A program made the position numbers and the translations under genes. The notes under the pieces are model-generated. The model had not been told where the DNA came from, ran no database searches, and saw only the letters and a list, made by a program, of their open reading frames with translations. A DNA stretch of 64,000 bases from Hydrogenophaga sp. (GTDB lineage Bacteria > Pseudomonadota > Gammaproteobacteria > Burkholderiales > Burkholderiaceae_C). The stretch lies in the NCBI RefSeq assembly GCF_026125825.1, contig NZ_JAHCKK010000013.1:1-64000 (forward strand). The letters run 5' to 3'. Shown one piece after another: positions 35,065 through 46,341 of this stretch. Every line of letters begins with the position of its first letter. Position 1 is the first letter of the stretch.

Positions 35065-35108
35065 CTATAAGCAAAAGCGATAGCCCATCTCGGAAAACAG
35101 TATTTTCC
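35065..35108. promoter_or_regulatory. LysR box and second inverted repeat in the lysR / Liv-like intergenic region
   Basis: CTAT (35065-35068), 11 bases, ATAG (35080-35083) is a symmetrical T-N11-A LysR box. Nine bases on, GGAAAA (35092-35097) and TTTTCC (35103-35108) form a second perfect inverted repeat around CAGTA. The first is suited to a recognition site and the second to an activation site near the Liv operon promoter. Confidence 0.6.
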
Positions 35109-35175
35109 CTCTGAGAAGCTCCTTCTTATGATCCCTCCTGCCTACCGTCAGACCCCAACAACAGGAGACAAGCGC

Positions 35176-36438
35176 ATGGAACTCAAAACGCAATCAGAGG
35201 TGGCTTCGGCGCATCGCCGCACGATGCTCAAGACCGGCGCCGTGGTGGCCGGGGCGGCGGCGCTGGGCCTGCCCACGCTGGCCGTGGCGCAGGCCGAGAA
35301 GATCAAGGTGGGCCACCTCACGCCGCTCACCGGTTTCCTCGGCGCGCTGGGCGACTACGCGGTGCAGGGCATCAAGATGGCGGTGGAAGAGGTCAACGCC
35401 GCCGGTGGCGTGCTGGGCCGCCAGATCGAGCTGATCAGCGAGGACTCGGTCAACCCGCAGACCGCTTCCACCAAGGCGCAGCGCATGATCGAGCGCGACA
35501 AGGTGCAGTTCCTCATGGGCGAGATCAACTCCGCCTCGGCGCTCACCATCTCGCAGGTCGCCGCGCGCAACAAGACCCTGTTCATGAGCATCGGCGCGCG
35601 CTCGGACGCGCTGCGCGGCAAGGACTGCAACCGCTACACCTTCCACGTCGACATCCCCGTCACGGTGATGGTCAACGCCGCGGGCGAGGCGCTGCTGCGC
35701 GAGGGCCTGGTCAAGGGCAAGAAGATCTACGCGCTGACCTCCGACTACCTCTTCGGCCACGACCTCTCGCGCCAGGCCAAGCGCTTCTTCGCCGCCAACG
35801 GCGGCACCGTCATCGGCGACGAACTGGTGCCCACCGACCTGACCGACTTCAGCTCGCAGATGATCAAGATCCGCCAGGCGCGGCCCGACCTCATCGCCAC
35901 CAACCTGGGCGGCAACCAGGTCACCAACTTCGTCAAGCAATACGCCGAGTTCGGCCTGCAGATCCCGGTGGCAGGCTTCAACCTCAACACGGCCGACGCC
36001 TGGGCCGCTGGCGAAGGCAACCTGGGCGGCATCTGGCCCACCGTGTGGCACCACGAGCTCAAGACCCCGGGCTCGCAAGCCTTCGTCGAGAAGTTCACCA
36101 GGAAGTACGGCCGCATCCCCGAGAACCATGCGTGGATCGAGTACGTCTCCCTGATGATCCTGGCGCAGGCGATCCGCGAGACCAAGTCCACCGACACCGA
36201 CAAGGTCATCGCCTACTTCGAGTCCGAGGCCCAGTTCGACGTGCTCAAGGCGCGCAAGGCCTACTTCCGCAGCTGGGACCACCAGCTCATGCAGGAGGCC
36301 TATCCCTTCACCGTCAAGCCCAAGGGCCAGGCCAGGAACAAGCAGGACTTCCTGCAGTTCGGCGAAGCCGTGCCCGCCGCCAACGAGCCGCTGGAAAAGC
36401 TCGCGCCGCCCAAGTCGGAGAGCGCTTGCAAGATGTGA
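35176..36438 (+). CDS. Branched-chain amino acid-type ABC transporter substrate-binding protein
   Basis: A 420-residue type I periplasmic binding protein. The N-terminus has a Tat-like twin Arg followed by a hydrophobic run (HRRTMLKTGAVVAGAAALGL), then KVGHLTPLTGFLGALGDYAVQGIKMAVEEVNAAGG as in LivJ/AmiC/UrtA-type receptors. ATG at 35176 follows AGGAG at 35163-35167. It begins an operon with LivH and a LivM-LivG-LivF fusion. The ligand is unknown; urea or amide receptors and aromatic acid receptors share this fold. Confidence 0.9.
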   Translation: MELKTQSEVASAHRRTMLKTGAVVAGAAALGLPTLAVAQAEKIKVGHLTPLTGFLGALGDYAVQGIKMAVEEVNAAGGVLGRQIELISEDSVNPQTASTKAQRMIERDKVQFLMGEINSASALTISQVAARNKTLFMSIGARSDALRGKDCNRYTFHVDIPVTVMVNAAGEALLREGLVKGKKIYALTSDYLFGHDLSRQAKRFFAANGGTVIGDELVPTDLTDFSSQMIKIRQARPDLIATNLGGNQVTNFVKQYAEFGLQIPVAGFNLNTADAWAAGEGNLGGIWPTVWHHELKTPGSQAFVEKFTRKYGRIPENHAWIEYVSLMILAQAIRETKSTDTDKVIAYFESEAQFDVLKARKAYFRSWDHQLMQEAYPFTVKPKGQARNKQDFLQFGEAVPAANEPLEKLAPPKSESACKM

Positions 36439-36507
36439 GCGCGCCCTGAGCGGCCGCACCGGCCGGCGCCTCTTGGGCGCCGGCGCCTTCCCCTTGTCCG
36501 GAATCCC

Positions 36508-37379
36508 ATGCAAATCGTCTTCTTGCTCGAGCAGGTCGTCAACGGCCTCGTGCTCGGCGGCTACTACCTGCTGCTGGCGCTGGGGCTGTCGCTGATCTTC
36601 AGCGTCGGCGGCATCGTCAACCTGGCGCACGGCGCCTTCTACGCGCTGGGCGCCTACCTGTCGCTGGAGGTGATCCAGCACATCGGCTTCGGCCCCAGCA
36701 TCGTCATCACCCCGCTGCTGGTCGGCCTGCTGGGCATCGTGTTCGAGCGCTACCTGCTGCGCCGCTTCTACTCGGCCGATCCCATCCTCAGCCTGCTGGT
36801 CACCTTCGGCCTGGCCCTGGTCGCCGAACAGGCACTGCGCATGATCTGGGGCTCGGCCCCGCTGGCCTCCAACATGCCGCCGGAGTTCAAGGGCAACGTC
36901 ATGCTGGGCGAGTTCATGCTCTCCAAGTACCGGCTCTTCATCCTGGGCGTGGTGATCGTGGTCATGACCGGCATCTGGCTGCTGATGCACAAGACCGCCT
37001 TCGGCCGCGTGGTGCGCGCCGGCGTGCAGAAGCCCGACATGGTCGCGGCCCTGGGCATCCGCCTGCAGCCCTACATGACGGCCATCGTGGTGCTCGGCGT
37101 GGCCACGGCCGCGCTGGGCGGCGTGCTGTTCGGCCCCATCGCCATCGTCCACCCGGCCATGGGCATGGAGATCATGACCGTCGCCTTCGTGGTGGTGGTC
37201 ATCGGCGGCCTGGGCAGCTTCTGGGGCGTGGTCGCGGCGGCGCTGCTGGTGGGCGTGGTGCGCGGCATCACCACCCACTTCATGCCCGCGGCCAGCGAGG
37301 CCTCCATGTACGTGCTGATGTTCCTCGTCCTCATGTTCCGTCCGCGCGGCCTGCTGGGTGAGCGCATCGAGCGCTTCGA

Positions 37380-37383
<4 letters not shown>
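36508..37383 (+). CDS. LivH-type ABC transporter permease
   Basis: A 291-residue inner-membrane permease with about eight hydrophobic segments. LVLGGYYLLLALGLSLIFSVGGIVNLAHGAFYALGAY is the LivH signature region. The gene ends overlapping the next one (ATGA). It forms the membrane channel with the LivM part of the downstream fusion and takes substrate from the receptor at 35176. Confidence 0.92.
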
Positions 37384-39929
<2,546 letters not shown>

Positions 39930-39951
39930 TTCCCAAGGAAGGACCTCATTC

Positions 39952-40341
39952 ATGACCACCCCCCAACCCGGACTCCGGCTGCTGCTGGAGAAGATGGCGC
40001 ACATGCCCTGGAAGGAATACCCCGGCCACTTCGGCGGCGCGCTCTCCAAGGAGCTCGCCGGCCCCGAGACCACCGGCAGTTCTCGCGTGGACTTCCGCAT
40101 CTCGCGCTACGCGCCCATGGCCTACGTGCAGGAACACGTTCACCGGGTGCAGGAGCAGGTGTACTACGTGCTCGAAGGCGAAGGCATCCTCACGCTGGAC
40201 GACACGAAAAACCTCATGCGGCCGCACGACTACGTCTACGTGCCGCCCGGCGTGCGCCACAGCTTCACCAACACCGGCACGCAAGGCCTGGTGTTCCTGG
40301 TGATCACCACCCCCGCCAGCGACGACGAGGAGGTGCGCTGA
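39952..40341 (+). CDS. Cupin-domain protein
   Basis: A 129-residue single-domain cupin. Motif 1 is HVHRVQEQVYYVLEGEG and motif 2 is DYVYVPPGVRHSF, giving the usual His/Glu metal site. It lies 22 bp after the transporter fusion gene and its stop overlaps the start of the aldehyde dehydrogenase gene by one base, so it belongs to the same operon. Cupins of this size may isomerise, dioxygenate or sense a small metabolite; the role here is unknown. Confidence 0.85.
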   Translation: MTTPQPGLRLLLEKMAHMPWKEYPGHFGGALSKELAGPETTGSSRVDFRISRYAPMAYVQEHVHRVQEQVYYVLEGEGILTLDDTKNLMRPHDYVYVPPGVRHSFTNTGTQGLVFLVITTPASDDEEVR

Positions 40342-41801
40342 TGGACCGACCTGCCACCGCCGCCAACGGCGCGGCCTCGCTGGCCATCCACCACCTGTTG
40401 CTCGACGGCGAATGGGTCGAGGGCGCGGGAGCGCGCGTCACCGTGCACGACAAGTACCGCCTGCAACCGGTGGCCACCCTCACCACCGCCGACGCCGCGC
40501 AGGTGCGCCGCGCGGTGGATGTGGCGCACGCCGCGTTCCGCCGCGGCGCGCCCGTGGCCTACGAGCGCGGTGTGGTGCTCGAACGCGCCGCCGCGCTGAT
40601 GGAAGAGCGGCTTGGCGAGTTCGTGCGCAGCATGCAGATCGAGGCCGGCTTCACCCAGGCCGACGCCACCGGCGAAGTGCGCCGCTGCATCCAGACCCTG
40701 AAGCTCTCGTCGGAAGAAGCGCGCCGCCTCGCGGGCGACGTGATCCCGCTGGCCGGTGCCCCCGGCCAGGCCGGGCGCCTGGGCTTCACGCTGCGCGTGC
40801 CGCTGGGTGTGGTGGTGGCCATCACGCCATTCAACTCGCCGCTCAACACCGTCACGCACAAGGTCGCCCCGGCGCTCGCGGCGGGCAACGCCGTCATCCT
40901 CAAGCCCTCCACGCACACGCCGCTGACCGCCGTGCTGCTGGCCCGGGTGCTGCTGGACGCGGGCGTGCCACCCGGCTTCCTCTCGGTGCTGCACGGCAGC
41001 GCCGAGGTGGTGCAACACCTGCAGGCCGACGATAGGGTGCGCTTCTTCGCCTTCACCGGCAGCACCGAGGTGGGCCGCCAGATCCAGCAGGCCGCCGGCC
41101 TGCGCCGCACGCAGATGGAGCTGGGCTCCATCGCCTGCACCATCGTCTGCGAAGACGCCGACCTGGACATGGCCCTGCCCAAGATCGTCAACGCCGGTTA
41201 CCGCAAGGCGGGCCAGGTCTGCACCTCCGTGCAGCTGCTGCTGGTGCACGAGTCGCTGCAGGCCGAAGTGGAGCAGCGCCTGGCCCGGCTGGTGCAGGCC
41301 CTGCGCTACGGCGACCCGATGGACCCCGACACCTTCGTCGGCCCGGTCATCAGCGAAGACGCGGCGCGGCGCATCGAGGCCTGGATCGGCGAAGCCGTGG
41401 CCTCGGGCGCGCGTTGCCTGGCCGGCGGCACGCGCGAAGGCGCGGTCGTCGCGCCCACGCTGCTCACGCGCATCCACGACGGCATGCGCGTGGGCTGCAG
41501 CGAGATCTTCGGCCCGGTGGTCTGCATCGTGCCGTTCCAGACGCTCGCGCAGGCCGTGGACCGCGTCAACGCCACCCCCTTCGGCCTGGCCACCGGCCTC
41601 TTCACCAACCGCCTGGGCGACGCCCTGGCCGCCGCGCAGAAACTGGAAGTGGGCGGCGTGCACGTGAACGAGACCTCCAGCTCGCGCGTGGACCTCATGC
41701 CTTACGGCGGCTCCAAGGACAGCGGCTTTGGCCGCGAGGGCCCGCGCTACGCTGTGCACGAAATGACCGAAGAGCGGGTTGTGACCTTCACGACCGCGTG
41801 A
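40341..41801 (+). CDS. Aldehyde dehydrogenase family protein
   Basis: A 486-residue NAD(P)+-dependent aldehyde dehydrogenase. The catalytic cysteine is C294 in GQVCTSVQLLL and the general base is E260. The usual ELGG is changed to MELGSIACTI, and the family's FTGSTEVGR is intact. The cofactor-binding TPFNSPLNTVTHKVAPALAAGN segment is present. It lies between a cupin and a TPP enzyme gene and could oxidise an aldehyde made by the latter. The substrate is unknown. Confidence 0.9.
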   Translation: MDRPATAANGAASLAIHHLLLDGEWVEGAGARVTVHDKYRLQPVATLTTADAAQVRRAVDVAHAAFRRGAPVAYERGVVLERAAALMEERLGEFVRSMQIEAGFTQADATGEVRRCIQTLKLSSEEARRLAGDVIPLAGAPGQAGRLGFTLRVPLGVVVAITPFNSPLNTVTHKVAPALAAGNAVILKPSTHTPLTAVLLARVLLDAGVPPGFLSVLHGSAEVVQHLQADDRVRFFAFTGSTEVGRQIQQAAGLRRTQMELGSIACTIVCEDADLDMALPKIVNAGYRKAGQVCTSVQLLLVHESLQAEVEQRLARLVQALRYGDPMDPDTFVGPVISEDAARRIEAWIGEAVASGARCLAGGTREGAVVAPTLLTRIHDGMRVGCSEIFGPVVCIVPFQTLAQAVDRVNATPFGLATGLFTNRLGDALAAAQKLEVGGVHVNETSSSRVDLMPYGGSKDSGFGREGPRYAVHEMTEERVVTFTTA

Positions 41802-41829
41802 GACTTTTTGATTTGACGGAAGACAAGAC

Positions 41830-43608
41830 ATGCCCAACATGAAAGGCGGCGAGCTGATCGCCCAATACCTGGTCCAGGAGAAAGTGCCGTACATCTTCGG
41901 CATCTGCGGTCACGGCAACGTGGGCATCCTCGACGCTCTGTACGACGTGAAGGACGAGCTCAAGCTCGTCTCGCCGCGCCACGAGCAATGCGCCGGCCAC
42001 ATGGCCGACGCCTACTACCGCGTCAAGCACCAGCCGGTGGCCACGCTCACCAGCACCGGCCCCGGCTCGGCCAACATGGTCATGTCCTGCGCCACCGCGC
42101 TGGCCGACTCCTCGGCCTTCCTGTGCATCACCTCCAACGTGCCCACCTCGCAGCACAACCGCGGGCCGTTCCAGGAACTCTACAAACACAACCAGGCCGA
42201 CTTCGCCCAGGTCATGCGCCCGGTGGTCAAGCGCGCCTTCCAGCCCTCGCGCGTGGACATGCTGCCGCTGGCGCTGCGCCAGGCCATGGACACCATGGTC
42301 ACCGGCCGCCCCGGCCCGGTGAACCTGGACATCCCCTACAACGTCTACCAGGAAGAGGCCGACGTCGAACTGCCGCCGCCCTCGCACGTGCACCGCCCGC
42401 ACCGCCCCGGCGCGAGCGACCTCGACGTGGCCGCCACGCTGGACCTGCTGGCCGCCGCGCACAAGCCCGTGCTGTTCATCGGCCACGGCGCCACGCTCTC
42501 CGAGGCCGGCGCCGATATCACCGAACTCGCCGAGAAGCTCGGCATCCCCGTCATCACCTCGCCCAACGGCATGGGCTGCATCGCCGGCGACCACCCGCTC
42601 GCGCTGGGCTTCATCGGCCGCAACGGCGCCTACCCGGCCAACGAAGCCGGCCGCCGCGCCGACCTCGTCATCACCCTGGGCACGCGCTTTGACGACCGCA
42701 GCTCGTCGAGCTGGCACGACGGCTACTCGTGGAACTTCCCCAAGACCCGGCTGGTGCACGTGGACATCGACCCGCAGGAACTGGGCCGCAACTACGCGCC
42801 CACACTGGGCGTGATCGCCGACGTCCAGGTCTTCACGCGCCAGCTGCTCAACGCGCTGCCCGCGCGCACCGGCATCACGGCCGACCGCTATGCACCCTGG
42901 CTGGCCGAGGTGCAGGGCTGGCAGGCGCAGTGGGAAGCCTTCGTGCGCCCGCACTTCGGCGACTCCACCAGCCCGCTGCGGCCCGAGTTCGTGGTCGGCA
43001 CGCTGCAGAAGGTGCTGCCCGACGACGTGATCCTCGCGCTCGACTCCGGCGTGCACCACAACTGGTTCATGCAGTTCTGGCAGGCCAAACGCCCGCAGAG
43101 CATGCTCAACAGCTGGGGTTACTCCAGCATGGGCTTTGGCGTGTGCGGCGTGATGGGCGCGGCCCTGGCTGCACCTGATCGGCCTTGCGTGGCCGTCGTC
43201 GGCGACGGCGGCTTCACCATGGCGCCCTATGTGCTGTGCACCGCGGTGGAACACAACCTGCCCGTGGTCTGGATCGTCTGGAACAACTTCGCCTGGGGCG
43301 CGATCCGCGACCTGCAGTACGGCCTGTTCGACGGCCGCGAAATCGGCACCGCCTTCTACAACGGCGCCACCGGCGAACGCTACAACCCCGACTTCGCCGC
43401 CTGGGCCCGCGCCTGCGGCGCCGACGGCTACACCGTCACCCGCCCGCAGGACTTCGGCACCACGGTGCAGCAGGCGCTGAAGAACAAGCGCCCCTGCGTG
43501 ATCGACGTGCACGTGGACGCCGAAGTGCGACCGCCGTCCACCGGCACCTGGCAGCTGCCGCCCATTCCGTTCAAAGAACCGATCTACGGCAAGCCGTGGA
43601 AGGCATGA
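41830..43608 (+). CDS. Thiamine diphosphate-dependent enzyme (acetolactate synthase-like)
   Basis: A 592-residue TPP enzyme with three domains. The catalytic Glu is E52 in SPRHEQCAGHMADAYYR; FGICGHGNVGILDALYD near the N-terminus recalls the IolD/GHGN group. The TPP-binding motif is GDGGFTMAPY (G458-D459-G460), ending with NN about 25 residues later (IVWNN). An FAD/central domain segment AAAHKPVLFIGHGAT lies in the middle. A decarboxylase or carboligase acting on an alpha-keto acid, or an IolD-like hydrolase, are both possible. The aldehyde dehydrogenase gene just upstream favours a decarboxylation-oxidation sequence. Confidence 0.88.
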   Translation: MPNMKGGELIAQYLVQEKVPYIFGICGHGNVGILDALYDVKDELKLVSPRHEQCAGHMADAYYRVKHQPVATLTSTGPGSANMVMSCATALADSSAFLCITSNVPTSQHNRGPFQELYKHNQADFAQVMRPVVKRAFQPSRVDMLPLALRQAMDTMVTGRPGPVNLDIPYNVYQEEADVELPPPSHVHRPHRPGASDLDVAATLDLLAAAHKPVLFIGHGATLSEAGADITELAEKLGIPVITSPNGMGCIAGDHPLALGFIGRNGAYPANEAGRRADLVITLGTRFDDRSSSSWHDGYSWNFPKTRLVHVDIDPQELGRNYAPTLGVIADVQVFTRQLLNALPARTGITADRYAPWLAEVQGWQAQWEAFVRPHFGDSTSPLRPEFVVGTLQKVLPDDVILALDSGVHHNWFMQFWQAKRPQSMLNSWGYSSMGFGVCGVMGAALAAPDRPCVAVVGDGGFTMAPYVLCTAVEHNLPVVWIVWNNFAWGAIRDLQYGLFDGREIGTAFYNGATGERYNPDFAAWARACGADGYTVTRPQDFGTTVQQALKNKRPCVIDVHVDAEVRPPSTGTWQLPPIPFKEPIYGKPWKA

Positions 43609-43609
43609 C

Positions 43610-43670
43610 ACCCCCCTGCGCCGCCAGAGGCCCGGCAAAGCCGGTGCCTCGGTGGCCCTGGATACGACAT
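43610..43670. repeat. GC-rich intergenic repeat, copy 3 (short form)
   Basis: ACCCCCCTGCGCCGCC is followed directly by AGAGGCCCGGCAAAGCCGG and GGTGGCCCTGGATACGACA, so the inner C-run/G-run hairpin is missing. It separates the TPP enzyme gene from the SDR gene. Confidence 0.65.
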
Positions 43671-43696
43671 CTCGACTCGACCGCATTGGAGACCTC

Positions 43697-44419
43697 ATGA
43701 GCAAGAAGACAGCACTGGTATTCGGCGGCACGCGCGGCATCGGCGCGGCCTGTGTGCAGAAACTGGCCGAAAGCGGCTACGACGTGGCCTACACCTCTGT
43801 GAGCAGCGCACCCGGCCTGCCCAAGCAGATCGGGGGCTCGCGCACGCAGGGCTACCAGGTCGATATCTGCGACGCCGCCCAGGTCGAGCAGGTGTTTGCC
43901 GACGTGGCGCGCGACTTCGGCGGGGCCGTGCACTGCGTGCTGGCCAACGCCGGCATCAACGTGCCGCCCGGGCCGCTGGCCCAGTTCGACCCGGCCAGCT
44001 TTCGCAAGCTGGTCGAGGTCAACATCGTCGGCGCCTTCCACGTGCTCAGCGCCGCCGCGCGCCACGTGGCCGACGGCGGCAACATCCTCGCCTTGACCAC
44101 CTCGATGGTGCGCGTGGGCGTGCCGGGTGGCGGCCCGTACACGGCCAGCAAGGCGGCCGTGGAAAGCCTGCTGCGCTCGCTGGCCAAGGAGCTCGCGGGC
44201 CGCAAGGTGCGCGTCAACGGCGTGGCGCCCGGGCCGGTGGACACCGACCTGTTCCGTGCCGGCAAGGACGAGGCGGCCCTCGCGCGCTCGGCGGGCCTGA
44301 GCCCGTTCAACCGCGTGGGCCAGCCCGACGAGGTGGCCGAGGTCGTGGCCTTCCTGGCCTCGGACAAGGCGTCTTGGGTGCACGGCCAGATCGTGCAACC
44401 CAACGGCGGCATGGTCTGA
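43697..44419 (+). CDS. Short-chain dehydrogenase/reductase
   Basis: A 240-residue classical SDR. The cofactor motif is LVFGGTRGIGAAC, with FGGTRGIG in place of the usual TGxxxGxG. NAGINVP and the catalytic PYTASKAAV (Tyr-x3-Lys) follow, and the C-terminal LASDKASWVHGQIVQPNGG is typical of FabG-like enzymes. It lies 88 bp after the TPP enzyme gene, separated by the repeat copy. It could reduce or oxidise an intermediate of the unknown pathway in this block. Confidence 0.9.
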   Translation: MSKKTALVFGGTRGIGAACVQKLAESGYDVAYTSVSSAPGLPKQIGGSRTQGYQVDICDAAQVEQVFADVARDFGGAVHCVLANAGINVPPGPLAQFDPASFRKLVEVNIVGAFHVLSAAARHVADGGNILALTTSMVRVGVPGGGPYTASKAAVESLLRSLAKELAGRKVRVNGVAPGPVDTDLFRAGKDEAALARSAGLSPFNRVGQPDEVAEVVAFLASDKASWVHGQIVQPNGGMV

Positions 44420-44435
44420 GGCCCGACCCCACGCC

Positions 44436-45338
44436 ATGAAGCTCGCCGTTTTCACCAAGAACTTCACCAACCCCGCCTATGGCGCGGCCCGGCTGGGTGC
44501 CGAGCGCGCCGCCGCCGCGCTGGGCGGCGTGGAGGTGCTGCATTTCGTGCCGCAGACGCCCGACGACCCCACGCAGCAGCGCGAGCTCATCGCCCAGGCG
44601 CTCGCGCTGCGGCCCTTGCCCGATGCCTTCGTGTTCTCGCCGGTGCACGCCACCGAGGTGGACCCGGCCATCCGGCGCGTGGTCGAGGCCGGCATTCCCA
44701 TGGTCGGCTTCGTCAACCCGATCGAGGCCGCGCCCAGCGTGTCCTACGTGAGCTCGGACGACCACGCGCTCGCGCTGGCCATCGCGCGCCACCTGTTGCG
44801 CCACCTGCAGGGCCAGGGCCGCGTGCTGATCGTGAGCGGGCCCACCGCGTCCTACACCAGCAACGAGCGCCTGCGCGGCTTCCACGAAGCCGTGGCCGAG
44901 TTCCCCGGCATCACCGTGGTGGACACCCTCGCGGGCGACTACGCGCGCGACGTGGCGCGCGAGCGCACCGCAGCCTGGTTGCAAAGCCACGCCGGCCCCG
45001 ACGCCTGCCTGGTGGCCAACGACATCATGGCCGTGGGCGTGCTCGACGCGCTCGACGCCGCGGGCCGCACGGCCACCGTGGTCGGCGTGAACGCCATCCC
45101 GCAGGCCATCGACGCCATCGCCGCCGGCCGCATGCTGGCCACGGCCGACTTCAACGCCATGCAGATGGCCTACCTCGCCACCGAATGCGCCGTGCGCCAC
45201 CTGCGCGGCGAGCCCGTGCCCGCGCGCATCGAGCTGCCGGTGCAGATCGTGGACGCCCGCAACTGCCAGCAGTGGAATCTGCCCTACGAGCAGCGCCCCG
45301 TGATCACCCTCGAACAACTCCGGAGACCGACCCCATGA
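44436..45338 (+). CDS. Type I periplasmic-binding-fold protein without a signal peptide
   Basis: A 300-residue RbsB/LacI-fold protein. MKLAVFTKNFTNPAYGAARLGAERAAAALG starts directly in the first strand, so no signal sequence is seen. SPVHATEVDPAIRRVVEAGIPMVGFVNP and LVANDIMAVGVLDALDAAGR are typical sugar-binding parts. There is no HTH, so it is not a LacI repressor. It is linked to a Bug receptor gene by a four-base overlap. A cytosolic sensor, or an exported protein with an unannotated start, are the two options; the next upstream codons are taken by the SDR gene. Confidence 0.7.
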   Translation: MKLAVFTKNFTNPAYGAARLGAERAAAALGGVEVLHFVPQTPDDPTQQRELIAQALALRPLPDAFVFSPVHATEVDPAIRRVVEAGIPMVGFVNPIEAAPSVSYVSSDDHALALAIARHLLRHLQGQGRVLIVSGPTASYTSNERLRGFHEAVAEFPGITVVDTLAGDYARDVARERTAAWLQSHAGPDACLVANDIMAVGVLDALDAAGRTATVVGVNAIPQAIDAIAAGRMLATADFNAMQMAYLATECAVRHLRGEPVPARIELPVQIVDARNCQQWNLPYEQRPVITLEQLRRPTP

Positions 45339-46309
45339 AACGACGTTCCCTCGCCCGCCTGGCCCTGGCCGGCCTGCTCGCGCTGGGTGGCGCGAACGCC
45401 ATCGCACAGCAGGACTACCCCAGCCGGACGGTGCGCATCGTGGCGCCACTGGCGCCCGGTGGTGCGGTCGACATCCTCGCGCGCATCCTGGCCGAACGCC
45501 TCTCGGCGCAGTACGGCCAGCCGGTGATCGTGGAGAACAAGCCCGGCGCCAGCGGCCACCTGGGCGCGCAGTTCGTGGCCAAGGCGCCCGGCGATGGCCA
45601 CACGCTCATGGTCGGCACCATCGGCATCCACGCCGCCTACGCCAGCTACAAGAAGCTCACCTACAACCCGGCCACCGAGCTGCAGCCCATCCTGATCCTG
45701 GGCGAAGCACCCAACATCGTGGTGGTGCCGGCGAACTCGCCCTACAAGACCTTCGCCGACTTCCTCGCCGATGTGAAAGCGCACCCCGGCAAGATCAACT
45801 ACGCCTCGGCCGGCGCGGGCACCTCCATCCACATGGTCACGGCCCTGTTCGAACTCGCCAGCGGCACCCGCATGGGCCACGTGCCCTACAAGGGCAGCGG
45901 CCCGGCGCTGGTGGACCTCATGGCCGGCCAGGTGCAGGTGATGTTCGACAACATGTCCTCCAGCCTGCCGCACGTGCAGGGCGGCAAGCTGCGCGTGCTC
46001 GCCGTCACCGGCGCCAAGCGCGACCCGCGCTTCCCCGACGTGCCCACCATCGCCGAGTCCGGCGTGCCCGGCTACAGCGGCACCTCGTGGTTCACCTTCG
46101 CCGCGCCGGCCAGCATGCCGCCTGCCCTGGTGGACAAGCTCAACAAGGACGTGCAGCGCGTGCTCGCCTCGCCCGAGGTGGTGGCCCGCTACCACCAGCT
46201 GGGCCTGAACTTCGCGCCCAACACGCCGGCCGAAGCCGCCGCCTTCTTCAAGAGCGAGACCGTCAAGTGGAACCGCGTGATCGAAGCGGCCAACCTGCAG
46301 CTCGACTGA
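45335..46309 (+). CDS. Bug-type tricarboxylate transporter receptor
   Basis: A 324-residue periplasmic binding protein with signal peptide MKRRSLARLALAGLLALG, ending near AIAQ. VRIVAPLAPGGAVDILARILA, VIVENKPGASGHLGA and HVPYKGSGPALVDLMAG are Bug signatures. It shares an ATGA overlap with the preceding gene and is followed by a second, divergent Bug gene. The ligand is not known; no TctA/TctB genes are near, so it may serve a transporter encoded elsewhere or act as a sensor. Confidence 0.92.
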   Translation: MKRRSLARLALAGLLALGGANAIAQQDYPSRTVRIVAPLAPGGAVDILARILAERLSAQYGQPVIVENKPGASGHLGAQFVAKAPGDGHTLMVGTIGIHAAYASYKKLTYNPATELQPILILGEAPNIVVVPANSPYKTFADFLADVKAHPGKINYASAGAGTSIHMVTALFELASGTRMGHVPYKGSGPALVDLMAGQVQVMFDNMSSSLPHVQGGKLRVLAVTGAKRDPRFPDVPTIAESGVPGYSGTSWFTFAAPASMPPALVDKLNKDVQRVLASPEVVARYHQLGLNFAPNTPAEAAAFFKSETVKWNRVIEAANLQLD

Positions 46310-46341
46310 ACCCAGAACCAGAACAACCGGAGACAAGCCCC

